NCBI RefSeq assembly: GCF_019711395.1
Contig: NZ_JAIGNL010000002.1
Coordinates: forward strand, 1 to 64,000
Direction of reading: 5' to 3'
From: Qipengyuania xiapuensis
GTDB lineage: Bacteria; Pseudomonadota; Alphaproteobacteria; Sphingomonadales; Sphingomonadaceae
DNA: 64,000 nt
The notes under the pieces are model-generated. The model had not been told where the DNA came from and did no database searches. It saw nothing but the letters and a program-made list of their open reading frames with translations. Shown piece by piece: positions 34,928-44,299 of this stretch (within the stretch, counting starts at the first letter, position 1; each line of letters begins with the position of its first letter). Position numbers and translations under genes: made by a program.

Positions 34928-35119
34928 ATGACTACGATGACCGAAGACAATCCGAAGACCGAGCCGGGACGCGCCCGTGCGCTGTTCTCGACTGCAGATT
35001 TCCGCCTCTTGCGCACGGCCCTGACGAGCTACGCGCGCCAGACGGAAGACCGTGAGGAGCTGGCGAAGATCAACGCCCTTCACCACCGCCTTGGCACCTA
35101 TGTGCCCTCGGACGGCTAA
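34928..35119 (+). CDS. Small protein of unknown function behind isocitrate lyase
   Basis: This 63-residue soluble protein has no motif I recognise. The sequence is charged with an amphipathic helical middle (FRLLRTALTSYARQTEDREELAKINALHHRL). It starts 11 nt after aceA, has AAGGAGAG immediately upstream, and is followed by a strong terminator, so it is cotranscribed with aceA. ATG 34937 is an alternative start. A role tied to isocitrate lyase is possible but not shown. Confidence 0.7.
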   Translation: MTTMTEDNPKTEPGRARALFSTADFRLLRTALTSYARQTEDREELAKINALHHRLGTYVPSDG

Positions 35120-35158
35120 ACGATACCACCCGATCAACAGTTCTCCTGGGGAGGAGAA

Positions 35159-35195
35159 ACGGCCGTCGCAGCACCCCCAATGCTGCGGCGGCCGT
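35159..35195 (+). terminator. Terminator of the aceA unit
   Basis: A 15-bp stem ACGGCCGTCGCAGCA / TGCTGCGGCGGCCGT (one G-T pair) with a 7-nt loop is followed by CAATTTAT. It lies between convergent genes. Confidence 0.82.
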
Positions 35196-35199
35196 CAAT

Positions 35200-36537
35200 T
35201 TATCCGCCCTTGGCAGGCATCAGGTCGAGCGCTGAGCTCGCAAGCGCCTCGGCGCCGGTCCTGACCACCGCCTCGGCATCGGGCGCCCAGAATGGCGAGT
35301 GGAGCGAGGGTAGCGGTTTGCCCTCTTCCTGAAGCGCGGTGAGCATTTCGGCGGGCGTGCCGCTGATCCAGAAGATCATGCTCTTCACGCCTTCAGGGTC
35401 TGCACGGCGGAACTGGCTGAAGTCTTCGCCCCCCATCACGGCAGGCCATTGCATCACACGGCCATCGCCGAAGCGGCTGCGGAAGGCGGCGGCGCGTTCC
35501 TCGCTGAAATCGGGATCATTGTAGGTCGAGGGCGTATAGGGATCCTCGACCGTCACCACCGGCAGCATGTCCTCTGGCAGACCCGCCGTGATCGCCTCGC
35601 CGCGCGCCACGCGGCGAATGCCGTCGAGAAGCTGCTTGCGGCTCTCGTCGGAGTAGCTGCGCACCGTCAGCTGCAGCTTGGCCTCGTCCGAGATGATGTT
35701 GTGCTTTGCGCCCGCGTGGAAGCTGCCCACCGTGATCACCGCCGGATCGAGCGGCGAGGAATTACGGCTCACAACCGTCTGAAGCTTCATCACGATACCG
35801 CTCGCGAGCACCACCGGATCGATCGTGGTGTGCGGGTAGGCGCCGTGGCCGCCGATGCCCTTCACCGTGATGTCGACGCTGTCGACATTGGCGAGCGCAT
35901 AGCCCGGCGTATAGCCGATGGTGCCAGCAGGAGCGGGCGCGGCGGCATCATGGAAGGCGAGCACGTATTCGGGCTTCGGGAAGCGCTCGTAGAGACCGTC
36001 CTCGATCATGGCGATCGCGCCCAGCCCCAGTTCCTCCGCCGGCTGCAGGATCATCACCAGCGTGCCCGACCACTCGTCCTTGCGCTCGGCAAGGAGCTGC
36101 GCGGCACCGATGAAGCCTGCCATGTGCGTATCGTGGCCGCAGGCATGCATCACGCCCGTCGTCACTCCGCTCGCTGGCGTTGCGGTGACCTTGCTCGCAT
36201 AGGGAAGCCCCGTCTGCTCGATGACGGGAAGCCCGTCCATGTCGGCGCGCAGCATCACCACCGGCCCGTCGCCGTTCTTCATCACCGAGACGACACCGGT
36301 CTGGCCGACACCCTCGGTCACCTCGAAGCCGAGGTCGCGCATACGCTTGGCGAGCTTGGCAGCGGTCTGGTGTTCCTCGAAGCTCAGCTCCGGATTTGCG
36401 TGGAGATCGCGGTAGAGCTCCATCAGGCCGGGCATGTCCTCTTCGAGGCTCGCGCGCAGGTCGTTTGCCTGTGCGGGCGTGGCGAAAGTCAGCGCGGCCG
36501 CGGCGGCTGCGAGCAGTGTTGGACGCAAGTTGGACAT
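35200..36537 (-). CDS. Exported M20-family amidohydrolase
   Basis: The protein has 445 residues with a signal peptide (1-25, ending PAQA-N), so it is periplasmic. The M20 dimetal site is visible in MHACGHDTHMAG and QPAEELGLGA, with HGAYPH in the lid domain and GGEDFSQF near the C-terminus. This pattern is that of N-acyl-amino-acid or hippurate-type hydrolases, acting on an N-acylated or peptide substrate not identifiable here. ATG 36537 is chosen because it begins the signal peptide. The frame extends upstream to 36576. Confidence 0.9.
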   Translation of the reverse strand: MSNLRPTLLAAAAAALTFATPAQANDLRASLEEDMPGLMELYRDLHANPELSFEEHQTAAKLAKRMRDLGFEVTEGVGQTGVVSVMKNGDGPVVMLRADMDGLPVIEQTGLPYASKVTATPASGVTTGVMHACGHDTHMAGFIGAAQLLAERKDEWSGTLVMILQPAEELGLGAIAMIEDGLYERFPKPEYVLAFHDAAAPAPAGTIGYTPGYALANVDSVDITVKGIGGHGAYPHTTIDPVVLASGIVMKLQTVVSRNSSPLDPAVITVGSFHAGAKHNIISDEAKLQLTVRSYSDESRKQLLDGIRRVARGEAITAGLPEDMLPVVTVEDPYTPSTYNDPDFSEERAAAFRSRFGDGRVMQWPAVMGGEDFSQFRRADPEGVKSMIFWISGTPAEMLTALQEEGKPLPSLHSPFWAPDAEAVVRTGAEALASSALDLMPAKGG

Positions 36538-36658
36538 TGTCTGGGCTACCCCCTCAGCTTGGAACACATGGAACACGGTCCTGGAGCAAAATTCCCTGGC
36601 CGTGCCCGAACATCTCGATCTGGCGCGAAGACTGGCAGAGCCTGCGCGATTAGGAAAG

Positions 36659-38458
36659 TCAGAGGCCGTAGGTGAGCACGAGGCCCACCGATAGCGCCGT
36701 GACCATGATCAGGACCAATGGCACGCCGGTCTTCACATAGTCACCGAACTGGTAGTCGCCCTCGGCCATGATCAGCATATTCGTCTGGTAGGCGATCGGC
36801 GTTGCATAGGAGAGGTTGCAGCCGAACAGCACCGCCAGCACCAGCGGCTCGGGCGGGAGGCCGAGCTGCGCTGCAACAGCAAAGGCGATCGGCGTACCGA
36901 CAGTTGCGGCGGTCGCGTTGGAAGCAAAGTTGGTGAGGATGGTCACGAAGACCATGATCGCCGCGAGCACGAGCGCGGGCGAGAGGAACTGAAGGCCGTA
37001 GGATAGCAGCTCGCCGAGCCAGGCCGCTGCACCGCTTTCATCGATGATGCGGCCTATCGCGATACTGGCCGCCACCAGCACGATGACTTGCGCGGACAGG
37101 GCCCTTCCCACCCGGTCGAACTTCACGCAGCCGGTGACGAACATCAGGATCGCACCGCCAAGCGCGGCGATGGCGATGGGCAGGACGCCGATCGATGCGA
37201 GCAGGACCGAAACGCCCATGATCGCGGCTGCAAGCAGCGCCTTGGAACGACGCGGCAGCTCGCGGCGGCCTTCGAGCTGTAGCAGGCTGTCGGCGGTGGC
37301 GAATGCCTCGAGATCCTTCTGGATACCCATGACCAGCAGCACGTCGCCTTCACGCATGCGGATGTCGCCGACGTCGCTGTACTGGTCCTTCTGGCCGATC
37401 AGCGTATCGGGGCGATGGATGCCTACCACGGCCACGCCGTAGAGGTCGGCGATGCCCGAAGTCGGCAGCGTCCGGTTGATCAGGCGGCTGTCGGCGGTGA
37501 CAGTCATTTCGACCACCTCGATGTCATCGCCCGTCTCGTTGTGCGCGCGCTTGATACGCTCGAGCACCCAGCTGGGCGCAGCCTCGCCGCGCATGACCTG
37601 GATCGCTTCCTCGATGGCCTCGTGGGTGCCGGAGACCTTGATCCGCTGACCGGGCCGGAACAGCCCGGGCTTCACATCGTGGAACTCGATGCCCGAGGGA
37701 AGGCGCGGCGCGATCTGGGACAGCTCGCGGCCGTTCATCAGGCTGTTTTCGGTCACGCGCAGGCGGGTGAAGAAACGGCGCTGGTTGTGCTGCAGCTCGA
37801 CGCGGTTGTCGGCGAGCATCTTGGGCATCACCAGCCAGATATAGGGCAGCGCGATCAGCGCAGCGCCGAGCACGATGGGCGTGAAGTGGAACACGCTCAT
37901 CATCGGCATGCCGAGGTCGACCGCGATCGAGACGACGAGGATATTGGTCGAGGTGCCGATAGTGGTCGCCAACCCGCCGATCAGCGAGGCGGCATTGAGC
38001 GGCATCAGCGTCTTCGAGGCCGGCAGCGCACCGCGCGCCGCCAGCGTGACGAAGATCGGGATCAGCAGCACCAGCACGGGCGTGTTGTTGACGAACATCG
38101 ACAGCGCAAAGGCGATGAAGAGCGAGAACAACAGGCCGAGCTGGAGATTGAACTTGAACATCCGCTCGAGGAAGCGGGCCGCCGGATCGAGCGCCCCGGT
38201 CACGATCAGGCCGCGACCGAGGATCATCAGCGCGCATATCGTGATGAGCGCGTAGTGGCCGAAACCGCCGAATGCGATTGCGAGACCATCGGTCGGCGAC
38301 TGGCCTTCGAGCGGGAAAAAGTAGAGCCCCACCGCGATGACCGCGATGGTGAGCAGCGAAATGATTTCGATGGACATTCGCCCGCGCGCGAAGGCGACGA
38401 ACATTGCGACTGTCACGGCCATGGCCGCCATCGCGTGATAGGACGGGATCCCGATCAT
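36659..38458 (-). CDS. SLC13-family transporter with two TrkA-C domains
   Basis: This 599-residue membrane protein has an N-terminal and a C-terminal block of about five or six helices each, separated by a soluble region (about 205-390) carrying two TrkA-C/RCK-C domains (LPSGIEFHDVKPGLFRPGQ and later YSDVGDIRMREGDVLLVMG). NNTPVLVLLIPI and SNATAATVGTPIAFAVA occupy the two ion-translocation hairpins of the DASS/SLC13 fold. Substrates of this group include sulfate and dicarboxylates. Which one is used here is not known. Confidence 0.88.
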   Translation of the reverse strand: MIGIPSYHAMAAMAVTVAMFVAFARGRMSIEIISLLTIAVIAVGLYFFPLEGQSPTDGLAIAFGGFGHYALITICALMILGRGLIVTGALDPAARFLERMFKFNLQLGLLFSLFIAFALSMFVNNTPVLVLLIPIFVTLAARGALPASKTLMPLNAASLIGGLATTIGTSTNILVVSIAVDLGMPMMSVFHFTPIVLGAALIALPYIWLVMPKMLADNRVELQHNQRRFFTRLRVTENSLMNGRELSQIAPRLPSGIEFHDVKPGLFRPGQRIKVSGTHEAIEEAIQVMRGEAAPSWVLERIKRAHNETGDDIEVVEMTVTADSRLINRTLPTSGIADLYGVAVVGIHRPDTLIGQKDQYSDVGDIRMREGDVLLVMGIQKDLEAFATADSLLQLEGRRELPRRSKALLAAAIMGVSVLLASIGVLPIAIAALGGAILMFVTGCVKFDRVGRALSAQVIVLVAASIAIGRIIDESGAAAWLGELLSYGLQFLSPALVLAAIMVFVTILTNFASNATAATVGTPIAFAVAAQLGLPPEPLVLAVLFGCNLSYATPIAYQTNMLIMAEGDYQFGDYVKTGVPLVLIMVTALSVGLVLTYGL

Positions 38459-38503
38459 CCTGGGGGCTAGATCACACCCCTACCGCGGAATTACAAGCGG
38501 TTT

Positions 38504-39106
38504 TCAGGCCGCCCGCGTCACCTCTGGCTGCGGCCTGACCAGCAGGACCAGCGCCAGGAGAGCCGTCACGGCAGTACCCGCGGCGCCTGCCGGGAAGGTC
38601 CAGCTTTCCGAATCCACCATCGCTGCGAGCGACAGGCCGATCGCGGCCAGCCCCGCCAGAGCGGCCAGTCCGCCGGCGCCCTTTGCGAGCGCACCCTCGG
38701 CAGAGAGAGCCGAGAATCCGAGCACCAGGGCAGCGCCGCCGAGCAGGAGCTTGGCGAGGAAATAGAAGAAGAACGCACCTGAAAGGATCGCCGCGAACAG
38801 CTGCGGCACCGCCTCGCGCGCTTCCATTGCGGGAGCGAACATCGACAGGCCCATGCCGACCTGGATCACGTTCAGCACACCGGCGAGCGCAATCGTGGAC
38901 CACAGCGCCGCCTCGACAGGGCGGCGCACGGCCAGAGCGTGGGCGAAGATTGCCGAAATCGAGAAGGCGAAGAGCTCGGTGAACCAGGTCAGCGGGCGAA
39001 GCATCTCGTTCTCGGAGCCCGAAACGACAGCGATGTAGAATATCTGACTCGCCACCGTCACAAGAAGCACGGCAGCAAGGCCCTTGGTAAGGCCGCGATC
39101 GGTCAT
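38504..39106 (-). CDS. Hypothetical integral membrane protein
   Basis: This 200-residue protein has about six hydrophobic helices and very little polar sequence outside them. It does not match a family I know. ATG 39106 is chosen with AGGGGAC 8 nt upstream. The frame runs on to 39139 without a good site. It lies 46 nt after the SLC13 start on the same strand and may be cotranscribed with it. Confidence 0.72.
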   Translation of the reverse strand: MTDRGLTKGLAAVLLVTVASQIFYIAVVSGSENEMLRPLTWFTELFAFSISAIFAHALAVRRPVEAALWSTIALAGVLNVIQVGMGLSMFAPAMEAREAVPQLFAAILSGAFFFYFLAKLLLGGAALVLGFSALSAEGALAKGAGGLAALAGLAAIGLSLAAMVDSESWTFPAGAAGTAVTALLALVLLVRPQPEVTRAA

Positions 39107-39200
39107 GGTCAGTCCCCTGTAAATCGTGAAGCGCAGCATGCGCTTTTGCGACCCAATTCGAAAGGGCGCGCGAAAGGTTACACGGGACTGGAAGAAAGAG

Positions 39201-39285
39201 TGGTACCCCCGGCCGGACTCGAACCGGCACTTCGTAAGAAACTCGATTTTGAGTCGAGCGCGTCTACCAATTCCGCCACGGAGGC
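39201..39285 (-). tRNA. tRNA-Leu (anticodon CAA)
   Basis: On the minus strand the acceptor stem GCCTCCG pairs with CGGGGGT. The anticodon stem CTCGA/TCGAG encloses the loop CTCAAAA with anticodon CAA, and a variable arm of class II length follows. TTCGAGT forms the T-loop, and CCA is encoded at the 3' end (39203-39201). It reads TTG codons. Confidence 0.95.
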
Positions 39286-39326
39286 ACGTGTTGGAGCGCG
39301 GGAACTAGCCGCGCTCCTGTTACGCA

Positions 39327-40148
39327 TCAAGCTTTCAGCGCATTCGCGAGCAATTTGTGCAGCTTGGAATGCAGCGCGTCGTTCGCTGCGAGCACCTGCT
39401 TGGAGTGGATCGGCTGCGAACGTCCGCGGTAGTCGGAGACGAAACCGCCCGCTTCGCGCACGATCAGGCAGCCGGCAGCCGTGTCCCAGTCGTTGAGGCC
39501 GCTTTCCCAGAATCCGTCGAAGCGGCCGGCTGCGAGCCATGCGAGGTCGAGCGAGGCCGCGCCGAAGCGGCGGATGCCTGCGACATTGGGGCCGATGGCG
39601 CCGTAGATCTTCGACCATTCGGCGAAGTCGCCATGGCCGGCAAACGGAATGCCCGTTGCGATCAGCGCTTCGGAGGGATTGCGGCGCGAGGAGACGCGCA
39701 GGCGGCCGTCATGCAGCCATGCGCCGCGGCTCTTTTCCGCCCAGAAGGTCTCGTCGGTTACGGGATTGTAGACGACGGCAGCGGTCACATCGCCCCAGTC
39801 GTCGCTGCCGAGCTTGCGCTCTTGGACCGCGATGCTGATCGCGAAGTGCGGGATGCCGTGGAGGAAGTTGCTGGTGCCGTCGAGCGGGTCGACGATCCAG
39901 CGCGGCGCGCCGTCGGCGCCGTCGATCGTGCCGGCTTCTTCCATTTCGAAGCCCCAGTCGGGGCGCGCGGCAAGCAGCTCGTCATAGATCGTGCGCTCGG
40001 CGCGCATGTCGGCCTTCGACACGAAGTCGGCAGGGCCCTTGCGGCTCACCTGCAGGTGTTCGATTTCGCCGAAGTCGCGGCGCAGGCGGCCACCCGCCTT
40101 GCGCGCGGCTTTCTCCATCACGCGGATCAGTCCGGAAATTGCGGCCAT
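39327..40148 (-). CDS. Inositol monophosphatase family protein (SuhB-like)
   Basis: This 273-residue Mg-dependent phosphatase has the signature WIVDPLDGTSNF (84-95), an upstream acidic site at EMEEAG, and NDWDTAAGCLIVREAGG near residue 220, which are the three metal-binding elements of the family. The likely substrate is inositol monophosphate or a related sugar phosphate. SuhB members also act in rRNA maturation, which sequence alone cannot decide. It ends the efp - unknown - inositol monophosphatase operon, 9 nt after the upstream gene. Confidence 0.9.
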   Translation of the reverse strand: MAAISGLIRVMEKAARKAGGRLRRDFGEIEHLQVSRKGPADFVSKADMRAERTIYDELLAARPDWGFEMEEAGTIDGADGAPRWIVDPLDGTSNFLHGIPHFAISIAVQERKLGSDDWGDVTAAVVYNPVTDETFWAEKSRGAWLHDGRLRVSSRRNPSEALIATGIPFAGHGDFAEWSKIYGAIGPNVAGIRRFGAASLDLAWLAAGRFDGFWESGLNDWDTAAGCLIVREAGGFVSDYRGRSQPIHSKQVLAANDALHSKLHKLLANALKA

Positions 40149-40157
40149 TTCAGTCTC

Positions 40158-40514
40158 TTACTCGGTGAGGACGCGGATCGAACGGGCTGCAAGGTGGATG
40201 TCGCCCCACTCGCATTCCATGTCGAACTTCGTGCCCTCGATGTTGAATTTCTCGATGGCGAAGCGACGTTGCATCGCTTCGCCCTGCTCGACCTCGCGGC
40301 GGTCGAGCTGGAGCTTGGTGATCCCGGCGAACTTCAGGAGGCCCGGGTGCCAGCAGCACTCCTCGTCGGCGCCCGGCGCCTCGTAGTCGGAGTGGTCGGG
40401 CTCGAGGCAGAAATCCATCTCCAGCGTCAGCTCGTCATCGTTGATGATGACGGCACGCAGGGTGCTCTTCGCGATATCGATATTGTCGAAACGGCTGGCG
40501 ATGGACTTGCCCAT
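40158..40514 (-). CDS. Hypothetical protein between efp and the inositol monophosphatase gene
   Basis: This 118-residue soluble acidic protein has no signal or membrane segment. It has an adjacent cysteine pair in DEECCWHPG and a beta-rich second half with alternating hydrophobic residues. I do not recognise the family. It lies 24 nt after efp and 9 nt before the phosphatase gene on the same strand, so it is probably translated as part of this operon. Confidence 0.72.
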   Translation of the reverse strand: MGKSIASRFDNIDIAKSTLRAVIINDDELTLEMDFCLEPDHSDYEAPGADEECCWHPGLLKFAGITKLQLDRREVEQGEAMQRRFAIEKFNIEGTKFDMECEWGDIHLAARSIRVLTE

Positions 40515-40538
40515 GGATGCGACTCCTAAACGGCCCGG

Positions 40539-41102
40539 TTAGCTGGCTTTGCCGACGTAGGTCTGCTCGTAGACGTCGACCACGATCCGCGTGCCGCTTT
40601 CGATGTGCGGCGGGACCATGATGCGAACGCCGTTGTCGAGCACGGCGGGCTTGTAGCTGGACGAAGCGGTCTGGCCCTTCACCACGGCGTCGGCTTCGAC
40701 GATCTCGGCTTCGACCTGCTGCGGGAGCTCGACCGAAATCGGCTTTTCTTCCCACAGTTCGAGCTTCACCTGCATGCCGTCCTGCAGGAACGGGCGTGCA
40801 TCGCCGAGCAGGTCGGCGGGCAGGTTGATCTGCTCGTAGGTGTTCTGGTCCATGAAGACGAGCATGTCGCCGTCTTCGTAAAGGAACTGGTAGTCCTGCG
40901 TATCGAGGCGCACCTTTTCGACCGTGTCGGCGCTGCGGAAGCGGACGTTGGTCTTGCGGCCGTCCTGCAGGTTCTTCATCTCGACCTGCATGTAGGCACC
41001 GCCCTTGCCGGGCTGCGTATGCTGGATCTTGGCGACCTTCCAGATGCCGCCTTCGTATTCGATGATGTTGCCCGGACGAATGTCCACGCCGCTGATCTTC
41101 AT
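40539..41102 (-). CDS. efp: Elongation factor P
   Basis: EF-P relieves ribosome stalling at polyproline. The 187-residue protein has the usual three beta-barrel domains. The tip loop TQPGKGGAY contains Lys33, the position modified by EpmA-type enzymes in some bacteria. The C-terminal [21 protein letters not shown] is the family signature. The start ATG 41102 opens [12 protein letters not shown], which matches EF-P N-termini. The frame is open further upstream. Confidence 0.96.
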   Translation of the reverse strand: MKISGVDIRPGNIIEYEGGIWKVAKIQHTQPGKGGAYMQVEMKNLQDGRKTNVRFRSADTVEKVRLDTQDYQFLYEDGDMLVFMDQNTYEQINLPADLLGDARPFLQDGMQVKLELWEEKPISVELPQQVEAEIVEADAVVKGQTASSSYKPAVLDNGVRIMVPPHIESGTRIVVDVYEQTYVGKAS

Positions 41103-41242
41103 GGGAAATGCCTCGATGTGAAAGAGCGCTGGCGCGAGAGTGCCCAGCCGTGTGGGGCGCGCCTTACAGCCATGCGGTGAGAACGGCAAGGTTATGGAAA
41201 TTTTGCCCTCCCTACCCTATGTCCAAGGCAAGAGGGAAAGAC

Positions 41243-41605
41243 ATGAGATACGCAGCTCCCATAGCAATCGCGATCGCCGCACTGGCGGCCAGCCCTGCTT
41301 TGTCGCAGGGCAGCCTCGGCGTTTTACCGCAGGGCGAATATGTCTGCGCTCTGCCGGGTGTTGCGACTGGATCGGCATGGAACGAGGTCGAGGGCCACGG
41401 CTTCTCGATTACCGGCGCTTCCAGCTACAAGACCGACAAGGGCTCGGGCACCTACCTTCTCGAGGGGCGCCGTGTGACCTTCACCCGCGGACCCCTGAAG
41501 GGCCACAAGATGATGCGCGTGTCTTCCGGACTGCTTCAGGAACTCGGCAAGGACGACAAGCTCGGTCGCCTGCGCTGCCATCGCGCAGGCCCCGTCGCCG
41601 ACTAG
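41243..41605 (+). CDS. Hypothetical exported protein
   Basis: This 120-residue precursor has a signal peptide (about 1-22, ending ALS-Q). The mature 98-residue part has two cysteines (in YVCALPG and RLRCHRA) that could form a disulfide, and a beta-rich character. The family is unknown to me. AGAGGGAAAG precedes the ATG. It is divergent from efp and shares the last four bases (CTAG) with the convergent M23 gene. Confidence 0.7.
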   Translation: MRYAAPIAIAIAALAASPALSQGSLGVLPQGEYVCALPGVATGSAWNEVEGHGFSITGASSYKTDKGSGTYLLEGRRVTFTRGPLKGHKMMRVSSGLLQELGKDDKLGRLRCHRAGPVAD

Positions 41606-42291
41606 CGCTGCGTCAGCAGCGGATAGGGATTGACCGCGTTCGCGGGCTCCCACCACTCCGCATCCTCGGTCGTTTGCAGGATCGCAAAATGCAGGTGCGG
41701 CGCCTCGTCTGAGGCATTGCCCGAGGATCCGACCGCGCCCAGCCGCTGGCCGCGGCGCACGCGCTGGCCCTCCTTGAGGCCCTCGGCATATTTATCGAGA
41801 TGGGCGTAATAGTGGATCGTCTCGCGGTCTTGCGAGCGCACGTAGATCGTCAGCCCGCCCGCATCCGAGCGGAACAGCTTCTCGACCGTGCCAGGCGCAG
41901 CCGAGACGACAGCCGTGCCCTTGGGCGCCATGATGTCGATCGCTTCATGCAGGCGCTGGCCGCCGGCACGCGAATCGCTGAATGTGTCGGTGAGGTCGGA
42001 CGCGCGGATGTTGCGCACGGGGATGAGGAGCTGGCGCGTGTCGCTCTCGCTCGGCGCCGATGCGCTCCGCGTATCGAGCGCACCTGCAACCGGCGCGTCG
42101 GTGGCCGCATCGGCAACCCCGCTGGCCGTCTCGCTCGGCAAGGGACTGGGCGCAGCCTCGGCAGGGCGCGTTGCGTCACGCTGGCCCGCGCTGGTGGCAT
42201 TCTCGATCAGTGAGCCTCCGGCCACGATCCAGATGGCACTGGTGATCGTGGCCGTGATGATGATGGTCAGCAGTCGGTCGATGAACTTCAT
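41602..42291 (-). CDS. M23-family peptidoglycan metallopeptidase
   Basis: This 229-residue protein is anchored by an N-terminal helix (about 6-28). The M23/LytM domain follows with GQRLHEAIDIMAPKGT (zinc His and Asp), HYYAHLDKYAEGLKEGQRV and the final zinc motif PHLHFAI. It should cut cross-bridges or activate amidases in the periplasm. GGGAGGG sits directly before ATG 42291. It lies 17 nt after the L,D-transpeptidase gene on the same strand, and its stop codon shares CTAG with the opposite gene. Confidence 0.9.
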   Translation of the reverse strand: MKFIDRLLTIIITATITSAIWIVAGGSLIENATSAGQRDATRPAEAAPSPLPSETASGVADAATDAPVAGALDTRSASAPSESDTRQLLIPVRNIRASDLTDTFSDSRAGGQRLHEAIDIMAPKGTAVVSAAPGTVEKLFRSDAGGLTIYVRSQDRETIHYYAHLDKYAEGLKEGQRVRRGQRLGAVGSSGNASDEAPHLHFAILQTTEDAEWWEPANAVNPYPLLTQR

Positions 42292-42308
42292 GATCCCTCC
42301 CTGCCCTC

Positions 42309-43532
42309 TCAGGCCTCGAATATCACGCGCGTCGATTGCGAGACCATACCCGCAAGCCGCGCCGCATCCCAATTGGTCAGGCGCACGCAGCCGCTCGACT
42401 GCGCGCGGCCGATCGTTTCGGGATCGGGCGTGCCGTGAATACCGTAATGCTCCTTCGACAGGTCGATCCAGATCACGCCCACCGGCGAGTTCGGTCCCGG
42501 CGGCAGCATCTGGACATTGTCCTTGGCATCGTCATTGCCGAGAACCTCGGGATCGTAGCGATAGGGCGGATTGTAGGCTTCGCCCACGATGTCCCATTCG
42601 CCCAGCGGCAGCGGGAACTCGCTCGAACCCGAGCTGACCGTGAACAGCGCGACCAGCTTGTCGCCCTGGTAGGCCTTCAGCGTCTTGCCTGCCTTGCTGA
42701 CGACAATCCGATCGACCTCGGTTTGTTCGCTGCCCACACCGAGGCTCGCAAGTGTACGCTGCCAGTCGCGGTCCTCGATCTTGCCCTTTTCGATGCGGTC
42801 ACCGCCAATATTGGGCACGCGGATCTGCTGCCCGGCCTGGAAGAAGCCCGGCTTTTCGCCATCGGGCCGCTCGATATCCGGGGTTGGGGTCGGCTGCGGG
42901 TTGGGCCCTTCGCCCTCGCCCACACCGGCAGGCTGGCCGCCGGGATTGAGCTGCTTGAGCACCTCGACAGTCGTATGGAAACGCTCCGCCAGTCGCTCGT
43001 CGAGCGACTTGTAGCCGAGGCGCTCCAGTGCGGCCTTGCCCTCGGGGTCTTCGGGAATGTCGGTATATTCCGTTTCGCCCCAGCTGGCAGGGATGGTGAC
43101 GACGCGCGTGGCGGGGATCGAATCCCAATCGGACAGCGCGGTCTTGGTCGCTTCGTCGAGCTTGCCGGTGGTCTCCAGGTCGTTGGCTTCCTGGAAGCCC
43201 AGGATCGCATTCTCGGTGCTCATGCCCATCTTGCCGTCGATCACGCCCGGGCCGAAGCCCACGCGGTCGAGCACGACCTGCGCCTGCATGATCGGCCGCT
43301 CCTCGCTATCGGGGATGTCCTGGTCCTCGTTGGCGACGCTATCGCCCATGCCGGTAGCATCGTCGTTCGAGGCCATGCTGTCGGCGAGATTGTCCTCGTC
43401 GTAGGTCTCGTAGCCGTAGTCTTCGGCGGGTTCGGCCTGGGCGGTCGTGGGTTCGCCCTCCTCTTCCGCACCATTGAGGCCGCAAGCGGCCAGCGCGAGG
43501 GAAGAAACGGCGACGATCAGCAGGTTACGCAT
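42309..43532 (-). CDS. L,D-transpeptidase lipoprotein with peptidoglycan-binding domain
   Basis: This 407-residue protein has a lipoprotein signal ending LAAC (Cys17), an acidic linker, a peptidoglycan-binding-type helical domain (about 78-115, LDRVGFGPGVIDGKMG), and a YkuD catalytic domain with HYGIHGTPDP and SSGCVRLTNWD carrying the active-site His and Cys. It makes 3-3 cross-links or anchors proteins to peptidoglycan. It probably forms an operon with the M23 peptidase, joining a cross-linking and a cutting activity. Confidence 0.92.
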   Translation of the reverse strand: MRNLLIVAVSSLALAACGLNGAEEEGEPTTAQAEPAEDYGYETYDEDNLADSMASNDDATGMGDSVANEDQDIPDSEERPIMQAQVVLDRVGFGPGVIDGKMGMSTENAILGFQEANDLETTGKLDEATKTALSDWDSIPATRVVTIPASWGETEYTDIPEDPEGKAALERLGYKSLDERLAERFHTTVEVLKQLNPGGQPAGVGEGEGPNPQPTPTPDIERPDGEKPGFFQAGQQIRVPNIGGDRIEKGKIEDRDWQRTLASLGVGSEQTEVDRIVVSKAGKTLKAYQGDKLVALFTVSSGSSEFPLPLGEWDIVGEAYNPPYRYDPEVLGNDDAKDNVQMLPPGPNSPVGVIWIDLSKEHYGIHGTPDPETIGRAQSSGCVRLTNWDAARLAGMVSQSTRVIFEA

Positions 43533-43589
43533 TGAGGGACCTCTCCTGAATTCGGCGGGACGCGACCCGGCCCGTTCAGGTGAGACAAC

Positions 43590-44222
43590 TCACGCGGCTG
43601 CGATTTGCTCCGCGAAAGCTTCGATGGCGGCAACTTCGTCACCGCCCCAAACCGCGCCCGACACCGCAAGGAAGTCGGCGCCAGCCTCGATCAGCGGCCG
43701 GCAATTTTCCGGCGTGATCCCGCCGATGGCGACCGAGGGGATCTCGACCATCTCGTGCCACCATTCGAGCAGGTCGGTTTCGGCCTGGTGCTCGGTCTCC
43801 TTGGTGCTGCTCGGGAAGAACGCTCCAAAGGCGACATAGTCGGCGCCCGCCTCACCGGCTTCCAAGGCAAGGTGGCGCGAGGCATGGCAGGTGACACCGA
43901 TCTGCGCTTCGCGGCCAAGTTCCTCGCGTGCTTCGCGTACATCGCCATCGCCCTGCCCGAGGTGCACGCCATCGGCGCCGAGGCGCTTTGCGAGCGCGAT
44001 GGAATCGTTGACGATGAAAGCCACCTCGTGGCGCGCGCAGATTTCCTGCAGCGGCTCTGCAAGCGCGGCAGCATCGTGCTGGTCGAGGCCCTTCACGCGG
44101 AACTGGAAAGCGGTCACCACGCCCTTGCCCGCCTCGAGCGCGCGTTCGAGCCTCTCGGGAAAATCACCCGACACATCGAGCGGTGAAATCAGGTAGAGCT
44201 GGGTGGGAATTTCTTCGGCCAT
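43590..44222 (-). CDS. thiE: Thiamine phosphate synthase ThiE
   Basis: This 210-residue TIM-barrel enzyme joins the HMP-pyrophosphate and thiazole-phosphate halves of thiamine. It has VNDSIALAKRLGADGVHLGQGDGD, the phosphate-binding region, then YVAFGAFFPSST and VAIGGITPENC, all ThiE motifs. The early QFRVKG differs slightly from the common QLREK. No other thiamine gene is adjacent and no TPP riboswitch is visible upstream. Confidence 0.9.
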   Translation of the reverse strand: MAEEIPTQLYLISPLDVSGDFPERLERALEAGKGVVTAFQFRVKGLDQHDAAALAEPLQEICARHEVAFIVNDSIALAKRLGADGVHLGQGDGDVREAREELGREAQIGVTCHASRHLALEAGEAGADYVAFGAFFPSSTKETEHQAETDLLEWWHEMVEIPSVAIGGITPENCRPLIEAGADFLAVSGAVWGGDEVAAIEAFAEQIAAA

Positions 44223-44299
44223 ATTCGCGCCTTATCGCCTCGTCGCGTCTTCGTCACCCGTTCAGCGATACGAAAGCGCGACAAGCGTTTAGCGGGAAC

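Noticed and set aside
44223..44299. TPP riboswitch before thiE.
   Set aside because: The 77-nt region has no recognisable conserved THI-element sequence and is shared with a divergent gene.
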